The notes: a model not told the origin generated them from the sequence alone. Positions 27,585-36,526 are shown, counted from the stretch's first letter. The stretch is 42,482 nucleotides of DNA from Firmicutes bacterium UBA4881 (GCA_002399235.1 DHDH01000028.1:1-42482), one strand, 5' to 3'. Made by a program: numbers and translations.

Positions 27585-27598
27585 TTACATTTTTGTAA
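27585..27598. promoter_or_regulatory. BceR-type operator, copy 1
   Basis: TTACATTTTTGTAA fits the TNACA-N4-TGTAA site known for BceR-like regulators of Bacillota. It sits upstream of the divergent permease-like gene. The same 14-mer, with CTCTTACA flanks on the gene-distal side, recurs upstream of the other permease. Confidence 0.7.
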
Positions 27599-27650
27599 GA
27601 GACCTTGCAAGCTTAGTTTAAGAGAAGTGTAAGCTTAACTAGCCATTCAA

Positions 27651-27689
27651 AACAAGAAACAGACCAGTTCAGTTGGTCTGTTTCTTGTT
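27651..27689 (-). terminator. Terminator of the first permease transcript
   Basis: A perfect 16-bp stem, 27651-27666 with 27674-27689, loop 7, followed on the minus strand by TTGAATGG after a T-rich stem end (CTTGTTTTG). The permease stop codon at 27669 lies in its loop, so the last codons of the gene are part of the stem. Confidence 0.85.
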
Positions 27690-29639
27690 CAATTTCCGCC
27701 AGTAGACATTGAAAGCACCAAAGAAATATAAGCTATAGAGTAAGAAATATAAAACAGCAATAACTGAGCCCTGAGAAAGAACTATTTCTCTGGCCCTTGA
27801 TCTTAACGCTTGTTCAGCAGCTAAAGTACTTAGGGCACCTAAAGCAAAGAATGTATGCAAGATTGCGAGAAGATAAGGAATCATAAAAATCACTAATACC
27901 TGTTTCATAATACTAATATACATCTGGTTAGGTGGTACCCCTAACTCAATTAGACGCTTATAATATTTACGATCCTCGTCTAGGTCCATAAATAATCTAA
28001 AATAAAGCAAGCTACAACATGCGGCAAAGAATATTAAAGTCACAAAAAAGCCAATAAATAAACCCAAACCAGAAGTAATACGACTTTCTTCATATTTTTC
28101 TGGCGAGGTAGTTATGATAACCGAACTAGCACACTTACTAGATAAACTATCTAATTTGGCCACAATCTTTCTAGCAGCATTAGCCGCTAGCGGGGTCTTC
28201 CACTTCTCTGTCTGCCAAAAAACGTAGGTGCGAGTTTCCCTAGCGACAGTTTTCATTTCTCCATAGAGCTTATCGTTAACAAAAAGTTGCGGATAAATGT
28301 TGGGACTTTTGTTTAGCAGTGTTTCGCCATCTTTTTTAAATATCTTTTCTAAAAAGAATTCTTGCTCGCCAATAATTATTGTGTCACTAATATAACTAGC
28401 ACTTTTTAAATCAGGCTTATTATAGTAATAATAGTTTAGTAACAAAGCTTCATTATCTTTTAATTCGTAATGACGATCTTTAGTCATCTGGTAACAAGAG
28501 TAAGGTAATACCACTACCCTTGTTCTATCAATATTAGCGCTAGTAAAGATAGCCTTCACATCAATATCGGTAATTAACCCAGTAACCTCGGTTTTTTGGG
28601 CTTCGATACCTTCATCTGCCAAGATAGTTTCTAGCCAAAAACCAGGGATAGTAAGATAAGGCTTTTCACCAGAAAGTTCATAATGATGGGGATAGTCATC
28701 AAGAATTCTCTTCTCAATTACTTGGTAAACAGTATAGATAGTACTGAGTGCAGTGAGTATAACTGCCACTAAAATTGCCACCAAAGTCATTGTGCGATAA
28801 TTATCTTTCATTTTATAGCTAAGCTGGCTTATATTTAGCAAACGATCAATCTTAGTGAGATTAAAGGGTTTCTTTCTTAGGGTAGTTAAAATAGCCAAGC
28901 TCGTTTCTTTCATAACTAGAAAAGTACCTATGCAGGTTATAACTATTACTGGCACAACTAACAGAAGAATTAGATTGGGAAAAGGTAGTAGCGCTAATAT
29001 ATAGCCACTAACGATTAAAAACACACCAAAAGCTGCTTTAAAAATAGAGTATTTAGGTAAACCCTTTGGTTTTTTGCTAGCTTTAATTAAATTGACTACG
29101 GAAGTTAACACCACTTCGCGTAAAGAAAAAATTGCGACTACAAAAAAGATGGTACCGAAAATGAAAATGGTTGTATAAATTGTTTGTAAAGAAAGATAAA
29201 AACCCAGAGGACTATCTAGCTTTAATATTGCACTCACAGTCATGAGAAATAGTTTTTGCAACAAAATACCTAAACCAATACCAATGCTTAAAGCTAATAT
29301 CCCTACAATAACACTTTCGGCAACAACTAATTTGGCCAACTGCCCTTTGGACATTCCCAGCAGACTTAAAATACCAAATTCCTTTTTTCGACTCCGTAAA
29401 AATGCCGAACTAGCGAACAGTAAAAAAACAAAAGTAAAAACAGCAATTATTATAGCTGAAGCATTTATGGCAATTTTAACCTTAGAAGCCATTTGAAAAT
29501 TAGTCGCTAACTGGGGATGGTTTACCAAGGTTAGGTATAAAAAGAAAACCATAACCGTAAAGACCATACTACCTAAATACTGGATATAGTGGTTTAAATT
29601 GTTTCTTATTCTTTTATAAGCTAGGGAGCTAATATTCAT
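27669..29639 (-). CDS. BceB-type ABC permease, intact copy
   Basis: A 656-residue permease: one span near the N-terminus, three more up to ~175, further spans near 200-310, a ~200-residue external domain (~320-520) and three C-terminal spans. FLRSRKKEFGILSLLGM after the second span is the FtsX/MacB-like hallmark. In Bce systems the permease binds the antimicrobial peptide-lipid complex and also signals to the kinase through its large loop. It has its own promoter and operator (29741) and its own terminator, so it is made separately from the ATPase. It has no ATPase gene of its own and must share the one at 25033. ATG 29639 follows GGAGGAG. Confidence 0.92.
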   Translation of the reverse strand: MNISSLAYKRIRNNLNHYIQYLGSMVFTVMVFFLYLTLVNHPQLATNFQMASKVKIAINASAIIIAVFTFVFLLFASSAFLRSRKKEFGILSLLGMSKGQLAKLVVAESVIVGILALSIGIGLGILLQKLFLMTVSAILKLDSPLGFYLSLQTIYTTIFIFGTIFFVVAIFSLREVVLTSVVNLIKASKKPKGLPKYSIFKAAFGVFLIVSGYILALLPFPNLILLLVVPVIVITCIGTFLVMKETSLAILTTLRKKPFNLTKIDRLLNISQLSYKMKDNYRTMTLVAILVAVILTALSTIYTVYQVIEKRILDDYPHHYELSGEKPYLTIPGFWLETILADEGIEAQKTEVTGLITDIDVKAIFTSANIDRTRVVVLPYSCYQMTKDRHYELKDNEALLLNYYYYNKPDLKSASYISDTIIIGEQEFFLEKIFKKDGETLLNKSPNIYPQLFVNDKLYGEMKTVARETRTYVFWQTEKWKTPLAANAARKIVAKLDSLSSKCASSVIITTSPEKYEESRITSGLGLFIGFFVTLIFFAACCSLLYFRLFMDLDEDRKYYKRLIELGVPPNQMYISIMKQVLVIFMIPYLLAILHTFFALGALSTLAAEQALRSRAREIVLSQGSVIAVLYFLLYSLYFFGAFNVYWRKLNKKQTN

Positions 29640-29674
29640 AAAAGTCTCCTCCAGTAAACTCTAATAGCGACTCG

Positions 29675-29680
29675 TAGATC
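29675..29680 (-). promoter_or_regulatory. -10 box of the intact permease gene
   Basis: TATACT (within GTATATACTTG) on the minus strand. It lies 53 bases after the operator palindrome at 29741, nearly the same distance as in the other unit (54). No good -35 box is present. Position may be off by a few bases. Confidence 0.5.
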
Positions 29681-29740
29681 AAGTATATACTCTAATTTTT
29701 CAACCTACCATTTATTAAACTTGCATTTATTTTTCTTCCC

Positions 29741-29754
29741 TTACATTTTTGTAA
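29741..29754. promoter_or_regulatory. BceR-type operator, copy 2
   Basis: TTACATTTTTGTAA, identical to the copy at 27585. It is followed in both places by AATGCAAG about 14 bases further towards the gene. Confidence 0.7.
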
Positions 29755-29763
29755 GAGAGCAAT

Positions 29764-29797
29764 AAAAGCTTGCCCCCCTCAAAAGGTGCAAGCTTTT
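29764..29797 (-). terminator. Terminator of the two-component operon
   Basis: AAAAGCTTGC (29764-29773) pairs with GCAAGCTTTT (29788-29797). On the minus strand the stem ends in TTTTATTG. It lies ~30 bases after the kinase stop and next to operator copy 2. Confidence 0.8.
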
Positions 29798-29827
29798 TTC
29801 ATTCCGTAAAGAAATAGCTACATAAGT

Positions 29828-30898
29828 CTAGTAAGTTAATAGACCGGTAAAAATGGTTCTTTTTTGGGGAAAAACAATTCTCACTGTAGTGCCGTAATCT
29901 TTCTTAGATTCTATCTGTAGTTCATGATCTAATTTTGCACAGATTTCTCTTGCTAGATAAAGACCTAAACCTGTCGATTTTGCATATTGTCTACCATTCA
30001 TCCCAGTATAAAAAGGTTCAAAAACCCTATTTAGATCTTCTTTAGAAATGCCTATGCCATTATCTACGACCTCTAAGGCTAAGCTGGAATTAACTTTCGT
30101 TATTCGTAAAGTAATTTGTCCTTCTCTTTCCAAGCCTGAGGAGTATTTAACAGCATTCGCGAGAATTTGTTCAATCACAAAACGTAACCATTTGGCATCA
30201 CTTTCAATCATCTGTTTATTATCATCTTCAATGCGAGGAAAGACATTATTGATAATAAAGTCTCTTTTTTTATCGTTAATGACTTTTCTTGCAATTTCTA
30301 GAGGATCAAGCTTTTCAATCTTAAAATCATTAGTAAAGTCTCCGAGCCTAACTTGGTTTAACAACATAGAAATAGCATGCTCTAAGCGATCATTTTCTTC
30401 TTTAATACTTAATAAAGTTTCTGATGTAACTACATCCTCATTGTTTTCCATACTTTTTTGGATTACGAGATCAATTACTGCTACTGGTGTTTTCATATGA
30501 TGGGCCCATTGACTAAGGAAATAAAGGTTGCGTTTATCCTGAGCCTCTAATGTTTGCAATCTTTGGCTAAAAAGTTTATACATGTTAGTCCAAGCCTCAG
30601 ACATTAAGGCAGTTTCTTCACTGTTTACCCCAGCTATACTACTCATATAAGCTAAATCATTCTGTTTACTAATCTCTTGAAGACCTTGGTAAAATGTTTT
30701 CTTTTTTTGATATCCTAGAAATAAAAAGATAGCTAGTATAACAATTTCTAATAACATGATATATAAAATACTAGATAACGAGAGCCCTCTTCCATTTAAC
30801 AGATAATCTAACTCAATGACCGATATAGTCAGGGTTGCTCCTAATAAATAAGCAAAAATAAAAAGGGCTTCGTCTTTGAGAAATTTACCAAAATTCAC
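29828..30898 (-). CDS. Intramembrane-sensing histidine kinase, BceS-like
   Basis: About 356 residues. Two membrane spans near the N-terminus (residues ~10-65) are separated by only ~15 residues, so there is no sensing domain of its own; BceS-type kinases sense through the partner permease. The phosphoacceptor is His134 in WAHHMKTPVAV. The ATP domain has EQILANAVKYSS (N box), DNGIGIS and TGLGLYLAREI. I start it at GTG 30898, which has GGGAGGAG ahead and overlaps the regulator stop by 4 bases (GTGA). A TTG five codons earlier lies before that site and is rejected. It is the second gene of a regulator-kinase operon and faces the same way as the transporter genes. Confidence 0.93.
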   Translation of the reverse strand: MNFGKFLKDEALFIFAYLLGATLTISVIELDYLLNGRGLSLSSILYIMLLEIVILAIFLFLGYQKKKTFYQGLQEISKQNDLAYMSSIAGVNSEETALMSEAWTNMYKLFSQRLQTLEAQDKRNLYFLSQWAHHMKTPVAVIDLVIQKSMENNEDVVTSETLLSIKEENDRLEHAISMLLNQVRLGDFTNDFKIEKLDPLEIARKVINDKKRDFIINNVFPRIEDDNKQMIESDAKWLRFVIEQILANAVKYSSGLEREGQITLRITKVNSSLALEVVDNGIGISKEDLNRVFEPFYTGMNGRQYAKSTGLGLYLAREICAKLDHELQIESKKDYGTTVRIVFPQKRTIFTGLLTY

Positions 30899-31608
30899 TT
30901 TGACTCCTCCCAACCAGGGATTAATCGATAACCTTGGCCTCTTTTAGTCTCAATCGCATCTTTAAGCCCTAAATCTTCTAAACGGCGTCTAACCCTAGTA
31001 ACATTAACTGTTAAAGTGTTGTCATCAACAAATTCTGTATCATCCCATAAGGAAAGAAGCAGTTCTTCACGGCTGACAATCTCGCCAGCTTTTTCAGCTA
31101 ATGTAACCAAAAGGCCAAACTCTTTTGGACTTAACTCCATGGTCTTTCCCTGATAGGAGATCGTATTTTGGTTACGGTTGATAAAAAGGCCCTTAACTTC
31201 TAGCACATTACTAGAGCCTATTGTGGCGTATTCACCATAAGTGCGTCTTAAGGCACTTCTAATTTTAGCCATAGCTAATTCTAAATTAAATGGTTTTACT
31301 ATAAAATCATCAGCACCATTTTCGATAGCGCGAACTTGATCTAGATCACCTGAGCGAGCAGAGATAAATATTATTGGTACTTTAGAAATGGTACGAATCT
31401 GCCTACACCAATAATAACCATCAAACCTTGGTAGGTTTATATCTAAAAGCAATAAATCTGGTTCAAAGCTGATAAACTCTGACTTAATGTTACTATAATC
31501 TTCTGCGCGTAAAACTTGATAAGAATAACGTTCTAGCTCTTCTGTTAAAATTTCCGCAATCTTATCATCGTCTTCGACCAAGTAAAGGCGAAATTGTTCT
31601 TTCATCAT
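30895..31608 (-). CDS. OmpR-family response regulator, BceR-like
   Basis: A 237-residue regulator. The receiver domain has acidic residues in VEDDDK, phosphorylation site Asp56 in LLLLDINLP, and Lys in KPFNLE. The C-terminal winged helix has the TVNVTRVRRRLEDLG recognition helix followed by TKRGQGYRL. Two ATG codons stand in a row; the second (31605) is better spaced from GGGAAG. Stop and kinase start overlap as GTGA. The likely targets are the two TTACATTTTTGTAA sites at 27585 and 29741. No such site is seen in front of its own gene, so it may not autoregulate. Confidence 0.94.
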   Translation of the reverse strand: MMKEQFRLYLVEDDDKIAEILTEELERYSYQVLRAEDYSNIKSEFISFEPDLLLLDINLPRFDGYYWCRQIRTISKVPIIFISARSGDLDQVRAIENGADDFIVKPFNLELAMAKIRSALRRTYGEYATIGSSNVLEVKGLFINRNQNTISYQGKTMELSPKEFGLLVTLAEKAGEIVSREELLLSLWDDTEFVDDNTLTVNVTRVRRRLEDLGLKDAIETKRGQGYRLIPGWEESK

Positions 31609-31758
31609 TTTCTTCCCTTTGCTAATTATTTCACTTTATTATTTCGTGAAGCTACCATTATCACCTGCTATTTTCCGGGATTGGGGAGGTTAGCCACACT
31701 CTCTAGAGAATAGAAGCAACGATTAAAAATTTTTCAGAGTACTAAAGGAGAGAGTAGA

Positions 31759-33648
31759 ATGGCCCCGAAATACTTACCCCCGAATCATCTCGGTACACCC
31801 ATTAAGCAAATTTCCACTTTCCATTCTTTAGCAGTAGAATACGCCAATAAGCGTCTACTTTGTTTTGTTGTTAATGGCCACAGTGCCTGTTTTAACATTG
31901 TTGATCTAGATAATTATCAGGTTGTTTTTTCTAAACCCCTTAAGGGAGCTGAAAGTTCCTGGGAACTAATCCGTTTTCAAGATCAAATTTTCATAGCCGG
32001 TACAGGTGATATAGGTTGCTTTGGTCATTTGTATTCCTGCCATTTAGATTCTTATTCGTTTAAAGAGTACGGGGTAGTCTTAGAGGGAGAAAAATTTCTT
32101 TGGTCGATGACTAGCGACGAGAAAGAAAATATCTATATCGGTACTTGGCCTAATGGTAAGATTGTGAGGTTTAATGTGGAAAGCGAAACTTTCGCAGACT
32201 TTGGTACTATTGTCAAAGGCCAAAACTATCTTCGTAGTTTAGTCTACTTAAATGGTTCTCTTTACGCCGGTGTAGGATCTAAAGGTGCTGTTGTTAAATT
32301 CAATATAGATACCAAAGAAAAAACTCACTTAGAAACTGCTGCTGCTCCACTTTTAGGCCTAAAACCGGAAGAACTACCTTTTTGTTATGAATTAGAAGTT
32401 GCAGATCCCTATATATTAGCTTACTTTAGTACTGAAAAAAACGAACTCTTAGCTTATAATACTCAAACTGATTCTTGGCAATATCTCGTAGCTGGCTATA
32501 AAGGTATGATGTTAAAAGAACCAACTGGAAACGTCCTCTATACAACTAACACTGGTCTCTATCGCTTTAATCACCAAAGTGGTCAAGTTGAATTAATAAA
32601 TAATACTCTAAGAACAGGTTTTAAGGGTGGTGGCCTTCTTAACAATAAGATTTATTCCTGTTTCTTTAATGGAACTATTATGGAATATCAATTACCTGAA
32701 GGACCAATTAAACAAACACCTTCACCTGCAGAAGGGCAAGCTACACAAATTCAGACCATCTTTCTAGGTCCTGATAATTACCTCTACTTCTCTGCTTATC
32801 CAGGCGGAACTGGAGCTAAAGTTAATAAGGAGACTGGTGAAACCGAACGTTTCTCTCTAGAACAAGCAGAAGGAATGGGTTCATTAGGAAACTCAGTCTT
32901 TATGGGCATCTATCCTCATGGCCACCTCTATGAGTTAGATACAACTAAACCAATCAACAAAGATAAAAATCTCCAAGAAGTTTATTTACTAGGAAAGTAT
33001 CAAGATCGTCCGTTTGCCTTAACAAGTGGAGCTGGTAAACTCTTTATTGGTACGATCCCTTATTATGGCCGTTTAGGTGGTGGTATTGCCATCTACGATC
33101 CTGAGACTAAAAAAGGTGAAACATATGCACCAATTGTTGAGGATCTTAGTGTAGCTTCTTTATTGTACTATGAAGGACGCCTTTTTGGCGGTACAACCAT
33201 CTATGGTGGCCTAGGTATCGAACCTACTAAAAAACATGCATTAATGTTTGAATGGGATGTAGGAACAAAAACTTTAGTACGTACTTTCTTACCACTTCCT
33301 GATGCTGATATTACACCTATGATTAGTGGCCTTTGCCAAGTTGGTAATTTAATTTATGGCACTTTTAATGGTTACATCTTTGCCTATGACCCTAAACTAC
33401 AACGAACTATTAAATATCGTAATATCTATCCTGAAGTTACTCGCTATGGCCACTGGCGTCCTGTCTATACTAAACTAGGTAAAGATGGCCTCCTCTACTC
33501 CAATCTTGGCGGTAAAATAACCATAATTGATCCTCTATCACTCTCCTTTGAAACAGTTGGCTCCAGTGATCTGATGGCTACAGATGATGATTGTTCTATC
33601 TACTACGCCAAAGGTTGTAATCTCTATAAACTAACTAAAGAGAAGTAA
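31759..33648 (+). CDS. Cytoplasmic beta-propeller-like protein
   Basis: A 629-residue protein built from repeated ~45-residue units such as NIYIGTWPNGKIVRFNVES, NGSLYAGVGSKGAVVKFNID and GKLFIGTIPYYGRLGGGIA. These are the four-strand blades of a beta-propeller (SMP-30/gluconolactonase- or PQQ-like pattern), perhaps two propellers. There is no signal peptide or membrane span. AAAGGAGAGAG precedes the ATG at 31759. It is the only clear intact gene on the plus strand here and is transcribed alone, with its own terminator. Proteins like this occur in sugar-use loci of Clostridia-like bacteria, and a GH172/GH4 operon lies 3 kb away. No active-site motif could be assigned. Confidence 0.75.
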   Translation: MAPKYLPPNHLGTPIKQISTFHSLAVEYANKRLLCFVVNGHSACFNIVDLDNYQVVFSKPLKGAESSWELIRFQDQIFIAGTGDIGCFGHLYSCHLDSYSFKEYGVVLEGEKFLWSMTSDEKENIYIGTWPNGKIVRFNVESETFADFGTIVKGQNYLRSLVYLNGSLYAGVGSKGAVVKFNIDTKEKTHLETAAAPLLGLKPEELPFCYELEVADPYILAYFSTEKNELLAYNTQTDSWQYLVAGYKGMMLKEPTGNVLYTTNTGLYRFNHQSGQVELINNTLRTGFKGGGLLNNKIYSCFFNGTIMEYQLPEGPIKQTPSPAEGQATQIQTIFLGPDNYLYFSAYPGGTGAKVNKETGETERFSLEQAEGMGSLGNSVFMGIYPHGHLYELDTTKPINKDKNLQEVYLLGKYQDRPFALTSGAGKLFIGTIPYYGRLGGGIAIYDPETKKGETYAPIVEDLSVASLLYYEGRLFGGTTIYGGLGIEPTKKHALMFEWDVGTKTLVRTFLPLPDADITPMISGLCQVGNLIYGTFNGYIFAYDPKLQRTIKYRNIYPEVTRYGHWRPVYTKLGKDGLLYSNLGGKITIIDPLSLSFETVGSSDLMATDDDCSIYYAKGCNLYKLTKEK

Positions 33649-33686
33649 TATATTTCCATAAATGTATCCGTATTATCTAGATGAAA

Positions 33687-33731
33687 ATTAACAAAGAGAG
33701 AGTAACCTAAAGCTACTCTCTCTTTGTTAAT
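33687..33731 (+). terminator. Terminator after the beta-propeller gene
   Basis: An 18-bp perfect inverted repeat: 33687-33704 and 33714-33731, loop 9 (ACCTAAAGC). It lies 38 bases after the stop. There is no strong T-run after it, but the stem ends in CTTTGTTAAT. Confidence 0.7.
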
Positions 33732-33968
33732 AAGAAACCACTCGTGAATTAAATTTATATCTCTGAATTCTTAACTACTATAGAAATTCTTGCTTTATCT
33801 CTTTTGTCATAGACTTTTATACCACTTATTTCCAGAAACTCTCATTCGTGTTACACTCTAACATTTTTGCCCAACAAAGAAAGCACTTTGATAAACCGAA
33901 ATAAACATTATACTTAACTTACCTCAAAACTACATAAGTTTAAAACATTTTCATTACTAGCAGTGTGA

Positions 33969-34250
33969 TTATAATGTACCCATTTCCTCAAAATAGGGAT
34001 CGTTTTTATATAAAATCGAACCAAATTCTGTAAAAGATTGTACTTTGCGTCCAGAAGATGATTCTTCGGTAAGCCCTACAGCTTGGAGCCAATATCTCAA
34101 TGCTTTAACCATATTGGCACCGATACCTAAAATATCCATTGGATTTCCGTTTGCGCCCATGAAAACCGAAGGATCCTTCTGAACATTTCTCATACCTTTA
34201 TTTAACCATTCTTTTCTTATAAAAAAGGTATCATGTGCTCTAAACTTCAT
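33969..34250 (-). CDS. DUF4007 protein, C-terminally truncated
   Basis: A 93-residue protein. MKFRAHDTFFIRKEWLNKG and LGIGANMVKALRYWLQAVGL are the N-terminal hallmarks of DUF4007 (PF13182), whose members are usually ~290-300 residues. The frame ends after LYKNDPYFEEMGTL, so two thirds are missing, and I find no continuation downstream. It starts 17 bases after the PAPS-reductase-family gene. Genes of this family often stand beside PAPS-reductase-like (DndC-like) genes, so the pair is consistent with a phosphorothioate-type or related defence cassette that has lost its other parts. The truncation probably makes this piece non-functional. Confidence 0.75.
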   Translation of the reverse strand: MKFRAHDTFFIRKEWLNKGMRNVQKDPSVFMGANGNPMDILGIGANMVKALRYWLQAVGLTEESSSGRKVQSFTEFGSILYKNDPYFEEMGTL

Positions 34251-34267
34251 TTTTTCACTCCTAAGCT

Positions 34268-35983
34268 TTATTCCTTGGTCTTGAGATACTTATCCATTAA
34301 GCAGCCACCTTCTAAATACTTCGATGTTACACACATCTTACAGCGCTTGCATTTTTGCTCATTAATATGATAAGTATCGTCATAAATAGAGATAGCTCCA
34401 TATTTGCAAAGTGATTCGCATTTTAAACACTTTCTACAAGCATTGTATTTCTTAACCTGATAACTAACCATGCGTTGTAAATCATCATGTTTAGCTACAT
34501 TTAATGTTTTAATTTTAACTGCAAATTCGTATCCATCTTGTGAAAATGGTTGGATAGATAATATAGGTACTTTGGTTTTTATGTCTATAACTATAGTTTC
34601 GTTGATAAGTTTTCTCCCCAACTCTGGAGAAATTTTACCAAAAGGGTTAAATAGTTGAATAAAGTTATCATCTACTGGCTTATTTAGTTTATATATTTTA
34701 GCTTTTTCTTCTGCTGTACAACTAGTGAATTTTATCTTAATATCTTCTGCTGCAAGGACACCATTCCCACCTTGTCTTGCTTTCCATTTACCGGTATCAA
34801 CATAAACCTCTGCATCAGGTTTCCCAATTCTTTTCGCAAAATCGACAAGAAAATTTCTCCATCTTTCGGCTTGTTCGGGATAATATATTTGCGAAAGAAA
34901 CTGATCTCTATCATTATTGTTTGGACAACACCAGCATCCTACACGGTTATAACCTATCCTATAAGCATCATTAAAGTCTATTCGTTCTCCTAAAATATAA
35001 AGCCATACATCAATGTCTTTCCAATAGAAAATAGGAGAAGCAACCTTTTGTTTTTGTATTTTAACCGATTCTGCATTGTCTTCAACTCGGTTATACTTAC
35101 TCCTACTGACAGATTCGCATTTGCGGATTCCGTAAAAAGTTAAAATATCTTTATCTCTATACATGCTGTTTAAAACTCGAGTTATTGGACCTGTTTTAAA
35201 CATTGAACAGCACCAGCGAAGTATCCGAGCAGGAGGGCCAATGTCCTTACATACTTCATAAAAATTTTGCTCTTTATTTTTAGCTACCTTAAAAATTGTT
35301 TTTGGATTATTCTTTCTAAACCTTTTCGCATAGTCTATTGTAAGTAAGAATTCTAATGTTGTATCGCCAAAAATATGTACGAGACTTGGATCGCTTAATG
35401 CTCTTGCTACTAAATCAGCTGTAACTGTTGAATCCTTTCCCCCAGAAAAAGAGATTACGATACGCTCGTTAGAATACTTTTCTGCAGTTGATTGAATAAA
35501 TGCATAGGCCTCGTCTTTCAAATAATTTAGCCTGTCCCGATTAGCTTTAATAAACGCCTCAATATTTTGATTGAAAAACAAATAGTCGTTTTGCGTACTG
35601 TATTGCTCTATTAACTCTCTGATAACTTTAGGGGACTTTTTTTTATAAGAACTCGATGTAAGTAGTTTTGCTTTTCCATCAATGTAATAACGGTTATTTG
35701 AAACCCAAACAGATTTATCCTGATAAGCAAATGGCTCTGCTACAATTATTTCTAATAAAAGCCTTTCTTCTGGAAAAACTGGCCGCAAATCAGAGCAAAG
35801 ATAAGTTGTGTTTTTGTTACAAAGAGTGCAAATATTTTTATCTATACTATTAGCTGCTTTAATAACAGGTATTTTACAATCGTCACACCAAAACACTTCA
35901 TATGGAATTTCCTTTTCTGTAACACTCCCGCACAATTCGCAGGTTTCATTCTCTGTTTCTCTTCTACATTTTTTGCACCACAA
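34268..35983 (-). CDS. PAPS-reductase-family protein with N-terminal zinc ribbons and C-terminal ferredoxin domain
   Basis: About 571 residues. Two zinc ribbons open the protein: Cys3, Cys6, Cys15 and Cys18, then Cys33, Cys36, Cys52 and Cys55. The nucleotide-activating core carries the PP-loop SFSGGKDST near residue 178 and RILRWCCSMFKTGP further on. Near the end two Fe-S clusters are predicted (CRKCLKCESLC and CKRCKMC plus a later Cys). The same combination of PAPS reductase and ferredoxin exists in archaeal proteins, and related DndC proteins place sulfur on DNA. The adjacent DUF4007 gene supports a link to DNA modification or defence; a role in sulfur assimilation cannot be excluded. I prefer the TTG at 35983, since the GTG at 35992 touches the GGAGGGG binding site. 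Confidence 0.85.
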   Translation of the reverse strand: MWCKKCRRETENETCELCGSVTEKEIPYEVFWCDDCKIPVIKAANSIDKNICTLCNKNTTYLCSDLRPVFPEERLLLEIIVAEPFAYQDKSVWVSNNRYYIDGKAKLLTSSSYKKKSPKVIRELIEQYSTQNDYLFFNQNIEAFIKANRDRLNYLKDEAYAFIQSTAEKYSNERIVISFSGGKDSTVTADLVARALSDPSLVHIFGDTTLEFLLTIDYAKRFRKNNPKTIFKVAKNKEQNFYEVCKDIGPPARILRWCCSMFKTGPITRVLNSMYRDKDILTFYGIRKCESVSRSKYNRVEDNAESVKIQKQKVASPIFYWKDIDVWLYILGERIDFNDAYRIGYNRVGCWCCPNNNDRDQFLSQIYYPEQAERWRNFLVDFAKRIGKPDAEVYVDTGKWKARQGGNGVLAAEDIKIKFTSCTAEEKAKIYKLNKPVDDNFIQLFNPFGKISPELGRKLINETIVIDIKTKVPILSIQPFSQDGYEFAVKIKTLNVAKHDDLQRMVSYQVKKYNACRKCLKCESLCKYGAISIYDDTYHINEQKCKRCKMCVTSKYLEGGCLMDKYLKTKE

Positions 35984-36014
35984 ACGAATCACCCCCTCCA
36001 GTTATAAAGTATAA

Positions 36015-36489
36015 TTTTGTCTGGAGCTAACGTATTTTTGCTTATAGATAAAAACTAACTTACTGCAAAACACTTTGCTTTTGTTCACTTTAATCCAACA
36101 GTATTTTATTAATCTAGCTTTTGGCTTTCTAGTTAAATGTGTATATAATTTTTTCATCTTTATCGTTATACTTCCTTTTTCGATTACTTTAGGCCATTAT
36201 CCTCTATAACCTTCTACTTAAAAATAATTTCCTTCGTATTGTCTTTTCTGATTAGTATATCTTCACCACTTAATTACACCTTGCCATAGCTGACAAAGAA
36301 ACACATCTTTAACTTTTTTTACAATGCTACTATCAATTTAAACATCCTTCTAAGCCTAATGTCCGTTTGAAATATATAGTTTTCTAGTCTTTAATAGAGA
36401 TCGGTGTTGTTTGGTGAGACTTCTATTCGGATTACAGAACTTTTTATCTATATAACGCAACTCCTTATATCCTTTTTTTCAAGGTAAAA
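36015..36489. other. Gene-free AT-rich stretch
   Basis: About 470 bases between the PAPS-reductase-family gene and the sugar operon. No frame of note, no RNA and no IS fragment that I can name. It must hold the promoter of the PAPS-reductase-family gene, but I do not see a convincing -35/-10 pair. Confidence 0.5.
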
Positions 36490-36523
36490 CAAAGGAGAGA
36501 GCTACTAAGAACTCTCTCCTTTG
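36490..36523 (-). terminator. Terminator of the AraC-GH4-GH172 operon
   Basis: CAAAGGAGAGAG (36490-36501) pairs with CTCTCTCCTTTG (36512-36523). On the minus strand the stem ends in TTTGTTTTACC. It starts right after the GH172 stop at 36527. Confidence 0.9.
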
Positions 36524-36526
36524 TTT

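Noticed and set aside
30048..30500. 150-codon open frame on the plus strand inside the histidine kinase
   Set aside because: The kinase frame holds all conserved motifs. The opposite frame has no recognisable domain and no start signal.
34470..35853. Several 60-75-codon frames opposite or beside the PAPS-reductase-family gene
   Set aside because: All are overlaid by the conserved 571-residue frame and none has a ribosome binding site or known motif.
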